Shown: positions 31,842 through 40,843 of the stretch, piece by piece | Layout of the letters: each line of letters opens with the position of its first letter | Numbering within the stretch: position 1 is the first letter of the stretch | Origin: Alkalicoccus saliphilus | GTDB taxonomy: Bacteria; Bacillota; Bacilli; Bacillales; Salisediminibacteriaceae | Direction of reading: 5' to 3' | DNA: 64,000 nt | Assembly: GCF_003044065.1 (NCBI RefSeq) | Contig: NZ_PZJJ01000012.1 | Span: 1-64,000 of the forward strand | The notes under the pieces: generated by a model | The model's database searches: none | The model's input: the letters and a program-made list of their open reading frames with translations, nothing else | Told to the model about the DNA's origin: nothing | Translations under genes and position numbers: made by a program

Positions 31842-33536
31842 ATGAGTGAAGAAAAAGATCTGAGGATCCGCAGCAAAGTAATCAGTGAAGGGGCAAACAG
31901 AGTACCTAACCGCTCTATGCTCCGCGCGGTCGGGTTTGGAGATGAAGACTTTAAAAAACCGATGATCGGGGTGGCCAGTACGTGGAGTGAAGTAACTCCA
32001 TGCAACGTACATATAGATAATCTGGCCCGAAAAGCTAAAGCCGGCGCATCAGCCGGCGGCGGAGCACCGATGATCTTTAACACTATAACGGTTGCAGACG
32101 GCATCGCGATGGGGCATGAAGGGATGAACTACTCCCTGCCGAGCCGGGAAGTGATCGCCGACTCTATCGAAACGGTCGTAGGAGCGGAGCGTCTGGACGG
32201 GGTTGTTGCTATCGGGGGCTGCGATAAAACAACTCCTGCCTGTGTTATGGCCATGGGGCGTTTAAATCTTCCGGCCGTTTACGTATACGGCGGAACAATT
32301 GCTCCGGGTAAACTTAATGGGGAAGATATCGACATTGTTTCTTCTTTTGAGGCGGTCGGCCAGTATCAGGAAGGGCTGATCGATGAGGAACAGCTGCATA
32401 AAGTAGAATGCAGTGCCTGTCCCGGTGCCGGCGCATGCGGAGGCATGTATACAGCCAATACGATGGCTTCTGCTGTAGAAGCTCTCGGGATGAGCATTCC
32501 CGGCTCTTCCTCCACTCCTGCTGTCAACGACTACAAAGAAGAAGAATGCCGTCAGGCCGGAGAACTCGTCATCGATCTTTTGAAAAAAGATATTTATCCA
32601 CGCGATATTATGACGAAGAAAGCCTTTGAAAATGCGATTACAGTAGTTATGGCACTCGGTGGTTCCACGAACGCATTTCTTCATTTGACGGCGATGGCCC
32701 ACTCTGCCGGAGTAGCACTGGACTTCGATGATTTTGAGCGGATCAGAAAACAGGTTCCTCACATTGCTGATCTGAAGCCGAGCGGTAAATACGTCATGCA
32801 GGACCTTTATGAAGTAGGGGGCGTTCCTGCCGTAATGAAAGTACTTCTGAAAGAAGGGCTTCTCCACGGCGACTGCCTGACAGTTACCGGGAAAACGATG
32901 GCGGAGAACCTGGAGGAAGTACCGGACTTGAAAGAAGGACAGAAAGTTATTCTTCCATTTGACAAGCCTTTCAAAAAAACGGGGCCGCTTGTCGTGCTGA
33001 AAGGTAATCTCGCACCGGAAGGCGCCGTTGCTAAAATGTCCGGACAGAAAATCAGCCGGTTTGAAGGAAAAGCGAAAGTATACGACAGCGAAGCCGACGC
33101 GACATCTGCCATTGAAGGCGGAGAAATTGTAGAGGGAGACGTTCTCGTTATCCGAAATGTCGGGCCGAAAGGCGGACCGGGGATGCCGGAAATGCTGTCT
33201 ATCACGGCAATGATTGTAGGCCGTGGACTCAATGGAAAAGTCGCTCTCATGACGGACGGACGTTTTTCCGGTGGTTCCCACGGGTTTGTTATTGGCCATA
33301 TTTCTCCGGAAGCAGCCATGGGAGGTCCGGTAGGTCTGCTTCAGACAGGAGATAAAGTTACTATCGACAGTGACACTCAGGAAATTAACATGCACGTGGA
33401 CGAAGAAGAGTTGAGCCGTCGGAAAGCAGCATGGACTGCTCCGGAGCCGAGGTACAAGACAGGCATTCTCGCGAAGTACGCCCGCCTCGTTTCCTCGTCT
33501 GCCAAAGGGGCGGTAACCGACGCCGACCTCGACTAA
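31842..33536 (+). CDS. ilvD: Dihydroxy-acid dehydratase
   Basis: A 564-residue iron-sulfur enzyme of valine, isoleucine and leucine synthesis that dehydrates dihydroxy acids to 2-keto acids. Cluster and substrate motifs are [14 protein letters not shown] and [19 protein letters not shown], with the C-terminal [21 protein letters not shown] signature. The start follows GGAAAGG. It is alone, away from any other ilv or leu gene in the window. Confidence 0.96.
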   Translation: MSEEKDLRIRSKVISEGANRVPNRSMLRAVGFGDEDFKKPMIGVASTWSEVTPCNVHIDNLARKAKAGASAGGGAPMIFNTITVADGIAMGHEGMNYSLPSREVIADSIETVVGAERLDGVVAIGGCDKTTPACVMAMGRLNLPAVYVYGGTIAPGKLNGEDIDIVSSFEAVGQYQEGLIDEEQLHKVECSACPGAGACGGMYTANTMASAVEALGMSIPGSSSTPAVNDYKEEECRQAGELVIDLLKKDIYPRDIMTKKAFENAITVVMALGGSTNAFLHLTAMAHSAGVALDFDDFERIRKQVPHIADLKPSGKYVMQDLYEVGGVPAVMKVLLKEGLLHGDCLTVTGKTMAENLEEVPDLKEGQKVILPFDKPFKKTGPLVVLKGNLAPEGAVAKMSGQKISRFEGKAKVYDSEADATSAIEGGEIVEGDVLVIRNVGPKGGPGMPEMLSITAMIVGRGLNGKVALMTDGRFSGGSHGFVIGHISPEAAMGGPVGLLQTGDKVTIDSDTQEINMHVDEEELSRRKAAWTAPEPRYKTGILAKYARLVSSSAKGAVTDADLD

Positions 33537-33617
33537 CAAAGGTGAAAACTCCACCGGTCACCCCGGTGCAGAACAGTTGGAATTTCCTCGTTTGTAGAGC
33601 ATATGCATTCGAAGATG

Positions 33618-33678
33618 AAGAGCCCGGCAGAAAGACGTCCCGGTAAATCAGGGGCGTTTCTGCCTGCTCTTTTTTGTG
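33618..33678 (+). terminator. ilvD terminator
   Basis: A long imperfect hairpin: AGAGC, GGCAGAAA and ACGTCCC pair with GGGGCGT, TTCTGCC and GCTCT, followed by TTTTTT. Confidence 0.88.
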
Positions 33679-33821
33679 TTCGTAAATAATAGCGAACTTT
33701 TTTATAGTACTTAAAAAAGTGATTGACCATTGCAGCTGCAGAGTGTTAATATTCTAACAACTCATATTTATTAACAGAGTTCAGCCGGCAGGGCATGGAT
33801 TCTGCAAAAATAATATAATTC

Positions 33822-33934
33822 TCTTATCCAGAGCGGCGGAGGGACTGGCCCGAAGAACCCGCGGCAACCATCAGGTGAATTCCTGGAAGGTGCCAAATCC
33901 TGCAGAATACAATTGTGTTCTGAAAGATGAGAGA
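33822..33934 (+). ncRNA. SAM-I riboswitch (S box)
   Basis: P1 is CTCTTATC with the closing GATGAGAG. The conserved core follows in order: AGAG-GGCGGAGGGACTGGCCC, GAAGAACCCGCGGCAACC, the kink-turn partner and GGAAGGTGCCAAATCCTGCAG. It binds S-adenosylmethionine and should switch off the gene downstream, homoserine dehydrogenase, when SAM is plentiful. A TTGACC/TTAATA pair at 33723-33751 is a possible promoter. Confidence 0.95.
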
Positions 33935-33958
33935 GCGGAATATTTTATTATTCTTAGT

Positions 33959-33998
33959 CTCTCTATCTTTTTCAGATAGGGGGATTTTTGTTTTTTTG
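33959..33998 (+). terminator. S-box expression-platform terminator
   Basis: TCTCTCTATCT and AGATAGGGGGA pair (11 bp, two wobbles) and are followed by TTTTTG and more T. It lies 25 nt after the aptamer, the usual place for the SAM-dependent terminator. Confidence 0.88.
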
Positions 33999-34122
33999 TG
34001 GAGAGGCCCTCAGAAGCCGGACTCTATATGAAGCAGACTTAAAAGTATGAAAGAACATTGTTCGAATAACCAGACGAGCCGGAAGAGACCGGCCGGATAG
34101 ATAAAAGAGGAGGGTATCATTG

Positions 34123-35331
34123 ATGAGTGGACAGAAAAAGCTGGCATTAGTAGGATTTGGTACGGTCGGGAGTGGTGTTTACGAAGTAATGAAAGCAGAA
34201 GTGAGAAAAATTGAGCGGCTGGCCGGCTCATTTTCCATTCCACTGGTCATCGTAAAGGATACCGATCGGAGCAGGAACGTACATCCGGAGACACAGGTCA
34301 CAGATGATATCGAAGAGCTGTTTAAACAAAATATAGATACGGTGGTGGAAGTTTCCCCGGATGCCGGAACAGCTTATCCTGTAGTCCGCAGACTTCTGAA
34401 ACAAGGAATTACTGTAGTGACAGCCAACAAAGAGCTGGTGGCTCTGCACGGGGAGGAACTTTTATATATTGCGGCCATTAATAATGCACGGCTGTACTTT
34501 GAAGCTGCGGTTGCAGGCGGTATTCCGGCTCTTACAAGCATCCGCCATACGCTGAAAACAAATAAAATAGAAAGAATAGAAGGAATCGTCAATGGGACGT
34601 CGAATTTCATACTCACAAAGATGAGAGAAGAAGGCACTTCTTTCGAAGCAGCGCTTGCCGAAGCACAGGAGCTTGGGTACGCTGAAGCAGTGCCGGATAA
34701 AGACGTTGATGGATGGGACGCCTGGTATAAAACGGTTATTCTAAGTCAGTGGATTCATGGGAAAAATCCCGACTGGGCAGAAGAAAAACCGCATGGTATA
34801 CGGGGGATAGACGTAAGGGATCTTCACCTGGCAGCATCCTTCAGTGGAAGAATTAAGCATACAGCTGTTCTGGAAGGCACAGCGGCTTCTGTTGCTCCGC
34901 GTTTTGTAGAGGCTGATCATGCTCTGTACGGGGTGGAGGGAGTCAACAACGGCCTGAACGTTCAGGGAAGTATCGTAGGATCGCTGCTTTTTCAAGGGGC
35001 AGGTGCCGGTAAGTATCCAACGGCGAGTGCAGTCATTGAAGATGTAATTAATCATTGGACGAATACCGCAGAGGCAGAGCCGCCGGTTTCCGACGAGGAG
35101 CCGGAAAGAACAAGCGGAGAGCCGGAACCATTTCCTTATTGGTTTATTACAGGGACCGGTCTGGATCAGCTTCACGGTATAGTTTCGGATATTCATACGG
35201 AACACGGGAGAGAAGGAGTTTTCGTGCATGGAGAGAAAAAACAGTTTCACAAGGACGGACTGCGTGTATATCCGGTAACCGGCACACTGAAAGCAGGCGT
35301 CCAGATAAAAAAGCAGGCGGTCTGTTCCTAG
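34123..35331 (+). CDS. hom: Homoserine dehydrogenase
   Basis: A 402-residue NAD(P)-dependent enzyme converting aspartate semialdehyde to homoserine. GFGTVGSGV binds the cofactor, TANKELVALHG and GGIPALTSIRHTL follow, and DVDGWDAWYKTVIL holds the substrate-binding acid and Lys. The C-terminal part, from about residue 310, departs from the usual ACT domain and begins with a Glu/Pro-rich linker. The ATG at 34123 follows AGGAGGG; a TTG just before it is less likely. Unlike the Bacillus hom-thrC-thrB operon, it has no threonine genes behind it and is governed by an S box, so it probably feeds methionine synthesis. Confidence 0.9.
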   Translation: MSGQKKLALVGFGTVGSGVYEVMKAEVRKIERLAGSFSIPLVIVKDTDRSRNVHPETQVTDDIEELFKQNIDTVVEVSPDAGTAYPVVRRLLKQGITVVTANKELVALHGEELLYIAAINNARLYFEAAVAGGIPALTSIRHTLKTNKIERIEGIVNGTSNFILTKMREEGTSFEAALAEAQELGYAEAVPDKDVDGWDAWYKTVILSQWIHGKNPDWAEEKPHGIRGIDVRDLHLAASFSGRIKHTAVLEGTAASVAPRFVEADHALYGVEGVNNGLNVQGSIVGSLLFQGAGAGKYPTASAVIEDVINHWTNTAEAEPPVSDEEPERTSGEPEPFPYWFITGTGLDQLHGIVSDIHTEHGREGVFVHGEKKQFHKDGLRVYPVTGTLKAGVQIKKQAVCS

Positions 35332-35362
35332 GAGGCTGCTGAAGTTTAAGGGGGCAGCGGTG

Positions 35363-35782
35363 ATGAAAGAAATTCAGTCCTTTTTGAAAAGTGCCGTCCT
35401 CAGAAAAAGCAGCAGGTGTACATTTGAAGAAGTATACCGGAACAGGATACATTATGTGGCGTCCCTGAAGGAAAAACAGGCATCCTTCCCCTTATACGGA
35501 ACGAGGTACCTTTCCTACGTGGAGGAACATAAAAAATCCCGTGAACGGACTTTAATGAAGGTGGTCCGGCTGCTGGAGCACAGTTACGTGGAAGGCCACC
35601 GGATAATTATCAGCGGACTGCCTTCCGGAAAGGATGCCCTCTGTATTGCGGCAGGATTTCTTTTGTTGTTGAGGGAAGCGGAAAGTTTACCTGAAGCGGC
35701 TGTGATGCTTAAACGTCTGGATCCTTCCATCGATCCGGCTCCCCTGTGTAAAGAAACGTGGCTGAACGAGCTGCTGGTTTAA
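35363..35782 (+). CDS. Hypothetical protein, 139 residues
   Basis: Not recognised. The N-terminal half is basic and helical, with FEEVYRNRIHYVASLKEKQ and SYVEEHKKSRERTLMKVVRLLEHSY. A hydrophobic stretch follows (RIIISGLPSGKDALCIAAGFLLLL), then an acidic, Pro-containing C-terminus. The GLPSGKDA loop looks vaguely nucleotide-binding but is not a proper Walker motif. ATG 35363 lies behind AAGGGGGCAG, 31 bp after hom, so it may be read from the S-box transcript. Confidence 0.6.
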   Translation: MKEIQSFLKSAVLRKSSRCTFEEVYRNRIHYVASLKEKQASFPLYGTRYLSYVEEHKKSRERTLMKVVRLLEHSYVEGHRIIISGLPSGKDALCIAAGFLLLLREAESLPEAAVMLKRLDPSIDPAPLCKETWLNELLV

Positions 35783-35868
35783 GGAGTATAATTCTTCAGG
35801 AGTTTATAATGCTACGAAAGATAAACGCTTATAATGAGCGAACCATTAATATGGAGAGGAGAAAAACA

Positions 35869-36465
35869 ATGACCGTAAAAGTAAGAATCTACAGTGATTT
35901 CGTCTGACCTTTCTGCTATTTAGCGGAGGTTCCGCTTTTTGAGGCAATAGAAGGAAAAGACGTAGAGGTGGACTGGCTGCCTTTTGAGCTCCGGCCCTAT
36001 CCCCATGAAACATTGAGCCCTCACAGTAACTACATCCAGCAGGCATGGCATCAGTCGATCCTGCCTCTGGCAGAAAAGTTAGGCGTAACGATGAACTTGA
36101 ATATGACGGATCCACAGCCTCATACGCATTACGCCCATGAAGGGCTGCTTTTTGCTAAAGAATTTCATAAGGGAAATGAATATGCCCACCGTGTTTTCAA
36201 GGCTTTTTACGAGGATGGAAAAGATATAGGTGATCTCCAGGTGCTGACAGAGCTGGCAGAAGCCAGTGGACTTCCCGGGGACAAATTCCTTAGAGCGCTT
36301 GAAGAACGGCAGTATTCCGAAAAAAGACAGGCATCTATACGCCGTGCCCATCAGGAGGACAATGTCCAGGCCGTCCCTGCTTTTATCATCGGAAACAACA
36401 AAATGACCGGCCTGCAGTCAAAAGAAGCCTATGAAGAAGCTGTGCGGAAGGCGGAGACGTCCTGA
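35869..36465 (+). CDS. DsbA/FrnE-family oxidoreductase with UGA-encoded selenocysteine
   Basis: The frame starts at ATG 35869 behind GGAGAGGAG and runs 198 codons if TGA at 35905-35907 (codon 13) is read as selenocysteine. The N-terminus then reads VRIYSDFVUPFCYLAE, where DsbA/FrnE homologues have a CPFC or CPWC redox pair after a beta strand. The rest fits the family without a break: DWLPFELRPYPHE, the helical insert and the cis-Pro region VQAVPAFIIGNNKMTG. A SECIS-type hairpin follows the TGA at 20 nt. Starting instead at the next ATG would lose the active site. Proteins of this family exchange thiol and disulfide in the cytosol; the substrate is unknown. No mutation other than the TGA is seen, which argues against a decaying gene. 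Confidence 0.88.
35922..35936 (+). promoter_or_regulatory. Candidate bacterial SECIS element (DsbA/FrnE gene)
   Basis: AGCGGA and TCCGCT form a perfect 6-bp stem with the loop GGT. The loop begins 20 nt after the TGA, inside the 16-37 nt window of the bacterial SECIS model, and has G at its first positions, as that model requires. It lies within the coding sequence, as bacterial SECIS elements do. Confidence 0.8.
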
Positions 36466-36521
36466 ACAGCCGGCCTTTTTGTTCAGAACGGCAGAGGAAA
36501 ATCAGTATAGGATAAATGATG

Positions 36522-36554
36522 AAAAGCTGCCTGTATTTTCAGGGCAGCTTTTTA
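36522..36554 (+). terminator. Terminator after the DsbA/FrnE selenoprotein gene
   Basis: AAAAGCTGCC and GGGCAGCTTTT pair around an A/T-rich loop and are followed by T. The remaining 36555-36819 before secY holds no recognised element. Confidence 0.85.
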
Positions 36555-36825
36555 GGCATGATTCTTTCAGTAGGGGAGAGATCCCTCCTCGGTCGCCCGG
36601 AGGCTCTAAATACGAAGTTTAATAGACTGTTATTAAATTTTTTTCACGATAGGTAAAATTGTCCACGCACCTCCTGCTTGAATATGATAGACTAATAAGG
36701 CAGTATTTTTCTGAATAGTCGATAGTTCCAAAGCTTTACAAAGATGCAGGTGATAATAAATCGCAGAGCACATAACGAATGTGCAGCATCGTATATATTT
36801 GAAATGAACAGAGGTGTAGATGTTT

Positions 36826-38127
36826 ATGTTTAATGCATTACAGGGGATGTTCCGCGCAGGAGATCTGCGTAATAAAATCTTATTCACGCTTTCCATACTG
36901 GTGGTATTCCGTATTGGGGCGCATCTTCCGGCGCCGGGTGTCAACGCTGATGCCGTCGATTTTGAAGGACTGGCAGCGTTAGGTTTTCTTAACCAGTTCG
37001 GCGGCGGTGCACTGGAAAACTTCTCAATTTTTGCGACGGGAATTATGCCATACATTACTGCGTCGATTATCGTGCAGCTCCTTCGTATGGACGTAGTACC
37101 TAAATTTGCAGAGTGGTCCCGGGAAGGGGATGCAGGACGCAAGAAACTGGCACAGGTTACAAGGTACGGAACAATCGGTATCGCTTTCGTTCAGGCACTC
37201 GGTATGTCTATTGGTTTCAATAACATTATGCCGGGTCTTGTACCGGATCCGTCCATTGCAACATACCTGCTTATTGCTATTACTCTTACCGGAGGAACAG
37301 CATTTCTTCTGTGGCTCGGTGAGCAGATTACGGCAAAAGGTGTTGGAAACGGGATTTCCATCCTCATATTCGCAGGTATTGCGGCGGGTATTCCGAACGG
37401 TGTTATGCAGCTTTATTCCATATACATTGTGGATGCGGGCGAACAGCTGTTTATGAATATAATTATTGTTGCCTTGATTGTACTTGCAATTCTCGCAGTG
37501 GTAGTAGGTGTTATTTACGTTCAGCAGGCAGAACGTAAAGTGCCTGTACAGTATGCGAAGCAGGTTGCTGCCGGCGGCCGTGCCACCGGCGGACAGTCTT
37601 CCCACCTGCCGATAAAAGTAAACGCTGCAGGGGTAATCCCGGTTATCTTTGCGATGTCTCTCTTTATTTTCCCACCGACTGTAGCTAACTTCGTAGGAGA
37701 AGGCAGTCCTATTGCAACGTGGGTCGTCCAGACTTTCGATTACACGAATCCAATCGGGATGGTGGTGTACGCCCTCTTAATCATTGCTTTTGCGTACTTC
37801 TATACGTTCGTACAGATGAATCCAGAGCAGATGGCACAGAATCTTCAGCGACAGAATGGATTTATCCCGGGAGTGCGTCCGGGTAAAGCAACGCAGGATT
37901 ATATTGTAAAGCTTCTTTACCGTCTGACGTTCGTCGGATCGCTTTTCCTAGCGACTGTAGCTATCCTTCCGCTTATTCTCGGGCAGCTTGCAGGACTGCC
38001 TCCAGCGGTTCAGATTGGTGGTACAGGTCTTCTTATCGTAGTCGGTGTAGCGCTTGATACAATGAAACGTATCGAGAGCCAGCTGATTGACAGACGATAC
38101 ACAGGATTCATGAAACGATCCTCCTGA
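36826..38127 (+). CDS. secY: Preprotein translocase subunit SecY, stand-alone copy
   Basis: A 433-residue ten-helix channel protein. Conserved blocks of SecY are all present: RNKILFTL, FGGGALENFSIFATGIMPYITASIIVQLL, the plug region, WLGEQITAKGVGNGISILIF, QQAERKVPVQYAK (cytosolic loop 4), KVNAAGVIPVIFA and GFIPGVRPGK (loop 5). The ATG at 36826 has GAGGTG at the right distance; an ATG at 36820 is too near it. It has its own terminator and no ribosomal-protein, adk or map genes beside it, unlike the usual secY in the spc operon. Either a second SecY or a relocated one. Confidence 0.92.
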   Translation: MFNALQGMFRAGDLRNKILFTLSILVVFRIGAHLPAPGVNADAVDFEGLAALGFLNQFGGGALENFSIFATGIMPYITASIIVQLLRMDVVPKFAEWSREGDAGRKKLAQVTRYGTIGIAFVQALGMSIGFNNIMPGLVPDPSIATYLLIAITLTGGTAFLLWLGEQITAKGVGNGISILIFAGIAAGIPNGVMQLYSIYIVDAGEQLFMNIIIVALIVLAILAVVVGVIYVQQAERKVPVQYAKQVAAGGRATGGQSSHLPIKVNAAGVIPVIFAMSLFIFPPTVANFVGEGSPIATWVVQTFDYTNPIGMVVYALLIIAFAYFYTFVQMNPEQMAQNLQRQNGFIPGVRPGKATQDYIVKLLYRLTFVGSLFLATVAILPLILGQLAGLPPAVQIGGTGLLIVVGVALDTMKRIESQLIDRRYTGFMKRSS

Positions 38128-38136
38128 TAAATCATA

Positions 38137-38170
38137 GAAAAGCACTCCGGTTTTTACCGGGGTGCTTTTT
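38137..38170 (+). terminator. secY terminator
   Basis: AAAAGCACTCCGG and CCGGGGTGCTTTT pair around TTTTTA, followed by T. Confidence 0.92.
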
Positions 38171-38232
38171 AGGTTTTAAAAATGTTTCCTATTAGTAAAT
38201 ATATAAGTTAAATATATAAATCCGATTTATAG

Positions 38233-38653
38233 TCGCATGCAAAGACGGTCGATGATCGCTTCGTGCCTGTGGCTGATATCGCGGATGAATTCCCTTACTT
38301 TCAACGTGATCTTTTGGACATTCGGAAAGAAGACATTATTAATCACCGATTCTTTTAACCATTTCCCCAAACCCTCCATGAGATTTAGCTGAGGGAAGAT
38401 TTCTTTTCAGAACTTTCGCTGTTTTTCCTGAGGAATGCCCGATGGTGAGTCCAGAGAGCCCGTTCTTTTGATATGTCGCAATGTAAATGCCCACCGTTTC
38501 TACATGTCGATCGAGAATTTGTGCAATCTCGTACCGTTTACAGCCGCTTAAAAACAAAATAAACGGCCTGGTACCGTTCCGTTCAAACATTCGGCGATCT
38601 TTCGTCTGTCGCATCGCTTCTTGGATTTCCTCGAGTTCACATTGCATATTCAT
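38233..38653 (-). pseudogene. Remnant of an IS630-family transposase
   Basis: On the minus strand the N-terminal helix-turn-helix is readable from ATG 38653 (MNMQCELEEIQEAMRQTKD, then CKRYEIAQILDRHVETVGIYI and NGLSGLTIGHSSGKTAK). About 85 codons in, the frame breaks. In the next frame the C-terminal part of the DDE domain follows directly: NLMEGLGKWLKESVINNVFF, then IRDISHRHEAIIDRLCMRL and a stop near 38233. The central catalytic portion is gone, so the element is dead. It lies between secY and the sugar dehydrogenase gene. Confidence 0.8.
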
Positions 38654-38659
38654 GATGCA

Positions 38660-38915
38660 TACCCTTCCACGGTGATTTTCTTTCCTCTTTCCGTTTTGGA
38701 AGTTTCGGAAGCTTTAACTCAACTTATATAGCAGCTTTTCTTCATTCCAGGATTAGTATGGTCCGGTTTTGTCTAATTTTGGATAATTAACAGGCCTTGT
38801 TTATAAACCAGGCTTTAGAGCTGGGTTTTATAAATTTTTAAAAAGGGAAATGCAACTTAAGTAATAGTACAGTTATAAGAATTAAGAAACTTATTATGGA
38901 AAGGTTGATTTTAGA
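38660..38915. other. Upstream region of the sugar dehydrogenase gene
   Basis: AT-rich. An inverted repeat, TTTATAAACCAG with CTGGGTTTTATAAA (38800-38834), lies about 80 bp before the gene and could be an operator or a weak terminator for the transposase remnant. Nothing else is recognised. Confidence 0.4.
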
Positions 38916-40298
38916 ATGAAAAAACTGAAGAGAAACGGCCTGCTTGCTCTCTCGCTTTCTACTGTGATGGTGGTTGCAGCATGTGGCAATGATGATACTT
39001 CAGACGAGGAATCAACGGATGACTCTAATGCTGGAACAGAAGAAAATACTGAGTCGGATGCCGGAGCAGAAGAAAATGCTGACGAGGGCGCTGATGAAAG
39101 TGCAGAAGATGATGGAAGTGCAGAAGATGAACCAAAAGTTACTGAGTTTGAACCAGCATTTCCAGAACAAACAAGAGCACCTGAAGTAGAGACTGAAACA
39201 GAACTTAATGAGGAAGTTGTTGTTGAAGATCTTGGTGTGTCCTGGGGTATGGAAGAGTTTGATACAAACCGCTTACTTGTTACGCAGAGAGATTCAGCCG
39301 AACTTCTTATTATAGACCTTGAAGATGGTTCTGTTTCAGATCCAATCGAAGGTACACCAGAAGTAAATAACGAAGCTCAAGGTGGGCTGCTTGATGTAAC
39401 CATTGCACCTGATTTTGACGAATCAAGATTAGTATTTATGACGTTTGCTCAAGATATTGAAGGTGGTACTGTTACTGCTGTCGGTAAAGGTGTTCTATCA
39501 GAAGATGAAGCTTCACTTGAAGATTTTGAAGTTATCTTCCAGGCAGAACCAGCATATGATGGTTCCTTACACTACGGTGGGCGTATTATCTTTGATGATG
39601 AGGACAACCTGTTCTTAACAACTGGTGAGCGTTCAGATGATCCAATCCGCGAACGTGCACAAGACTTGGATGCTTACCTAGGTAAAGTAATTCACATTAC
39701 ACAAGATGGAGAAGCAGTAGATACGAATCCATTTGTCGAAGATGAAGACGCACTGGATGGTATTTACAGCTACGGTCACCGTAATATTCAAGGTGTGGAC
39801 TTCCACCCTGAAACAGAAGACTTATGGATTGTTGAATTCGGTCCAGAAGCTGGGGATGAACTTAATATTATTGAACCAGGCGAGAACTATGGATGGCCAA
39901 TTGTTTCTTATGGTCTCGAGTACAGTGGTGAATTTGTCAATGAAGGCATTTCAGAACACGAGGAGCAGGGCTTTGTTGAACCAGTATATTATTGGGATCC
40001 AACAAGTGCACCAAGTGGTATGTCATTCTATGATAACGACGCAATTTCTGAATGGGAGAACGACTTGTTCATCGGTGGTTTAGCGCCGAACTATATTGTA
40101 CGTGTCGTAATTGAAGATGACCTCATCGTTGGAGAAGAGCGTCTATTAACGGAAGAAGGCGAACGTTTCCGTGATATTCTTGTAACTGAGGATGGCGCGC
40201 TTATTGCAACCACTGATGACGGTAAGATTTATCAGATTACTGCAGCAGATGAAGGTGACGCAGTTGAAGACACAGAAGAAGACGACGATGCTGAATAA
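38916..40298 (+). CDS. PQQ-type glucose/sorbosone dehydrogenase family lipoprotein
   Basis: A 460-residue exported protein. A lipoprotein signal with lipobox VAAC at residues 20-23 is followed by a linker of about 60 residues, almost all Glu, Asp, Ser and Ala. A six-bladed beta-propeller of the GSDH family follows, with SWGMEEFDTNRLLVTQR, LHYGGRIIFDDEDNLFLTTG, the conserved GHRNIQGVDFHPETEDLW and EFGPEAGDELNIIEPGENYGWP. Family members oxidise sugars with pyrroloquinoline quinone, but many homologues have no proven cofactor. The codon choice (many CCA, ACA, TTA and GAT) is more AT-leaning than that of flanking genes, and a dead IS lies upstream, so acquisition by transfer is possible. Confidence 0.85.
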   Translation: MKKLKRNGLLALSLSTVMVVAACGNDDTSDEESTDDSNAGTEENTESDAGAEENADEGADESAEDDGSAEDEPKVTEFEPAFPEQTRAPEVETETELNEEVVVEDLGVSWGMEEFDTNRLLVTQRDSAELLIIDLEDGSVSDPIEGTPEVNNEAQGGLLDVTIAPDFDESRLVFMTFAQDIEGGTVTAVGKGVLSEDEASLEDFEVIFQAEPAYDGSLHYGGRIIFDDEDNLFLTTGERSDDPIRERAQDLDAYLGKVIHITQDGEAVDTNPFVEDEDALDGIYSYGHRNIQGVDFHPETEDLWIVEFGPEAGDELNIIEPGENYGWPIVSYGLEYSGEFVNEGISEHEEQGFVEPVYYWDPTSAPSGMSFYDNDAISEWENDLFIGGLAPNYIVRVVIEDDLIVGEERLLTEEGERFRDILVTEDGALIATTDDGKIYQITAADEGDAVEDTEEDDDAE

Positions 40299-40323
40299 TT
40301 TATTATTCTCTAAAAGCACCCAA

Positions 40324-40350
40324 CCTTAAGTTAATGTCATTAACTTAAGG
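40324..40350. other. 27-bp palindrome
   Basis: CCTTAAGTTAATG and CATTAACTTAAGG are perfect inverted arms around a single T. It lies 26 bp after the dehydrogenase stop, before a strong terminator. It could be a protein-binding site or an mRNA 3' structure. Confidence 0.5.
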
Positions 40351-40364
40351 CGTTTGACAATATT

Positions 40365-40411
40365 AAAGAAGCAGGCATTTATGGAAATCCCTGAATGCCT
40401 GCTTCTTTTTT
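40365..40411 (+). terminator. Terminator after the sugar dehydrogenase gene
   Basis: AAAGAAGCAGGCATT and AATGCCTGCTTCTTT pair perfectly around a 14-nt loop, followed by T. Confidence 0.92.
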
Positions 40412-40843
40412 GCTGCCTGTGCAGATTGAAAAAATAAAGGTGGTATGATTGAAATGATTCGGTGGACATACAGAGCTGCGGACAGCGAAAGGAGGATATA
40501 AGGAAGGTGTCTATCATACAGAAAACAATGGAAGCGTTCAAAGATTATTGAGAAGAAGGCCAGGTGATTCACCTGGAAGATATTCGTGAAGTCACCCCCG
40601 AGAAGTTTACACGCAAGTGGAAAAAGAACCCTTACAAGCTCATGCTTCAAATGTTTGCCCCGTGATTACTGCCACAAAATATTAACACCTCTGGCATCTT
40701 TCTTTCCATTAAATGATAGAGTATATACCACGGACTGACAACAGACGTACCCATATATAATTTCTTAAAGACAGGGGGGGATGCTGGTCTACAGGCATTC
40801 TTTCAGATCTGGTGTTTTGTGCGGGACTGCCGGAGAGCTCTCA

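Noticed and set aside
40507-40666. GTG-started short frame with good ribosome site, an in-frame TGA at 40549 and a hairpin (CCAGGTG/CACCTGG) just after it
   Set aside because: Considered as a third selenoprotein. There is no Cys nearby, the loop (ATT) lacks G, the distance (15 nt) is below the SECIS window, and the 50-residue product resembles no redox family. More likely a gene relic.
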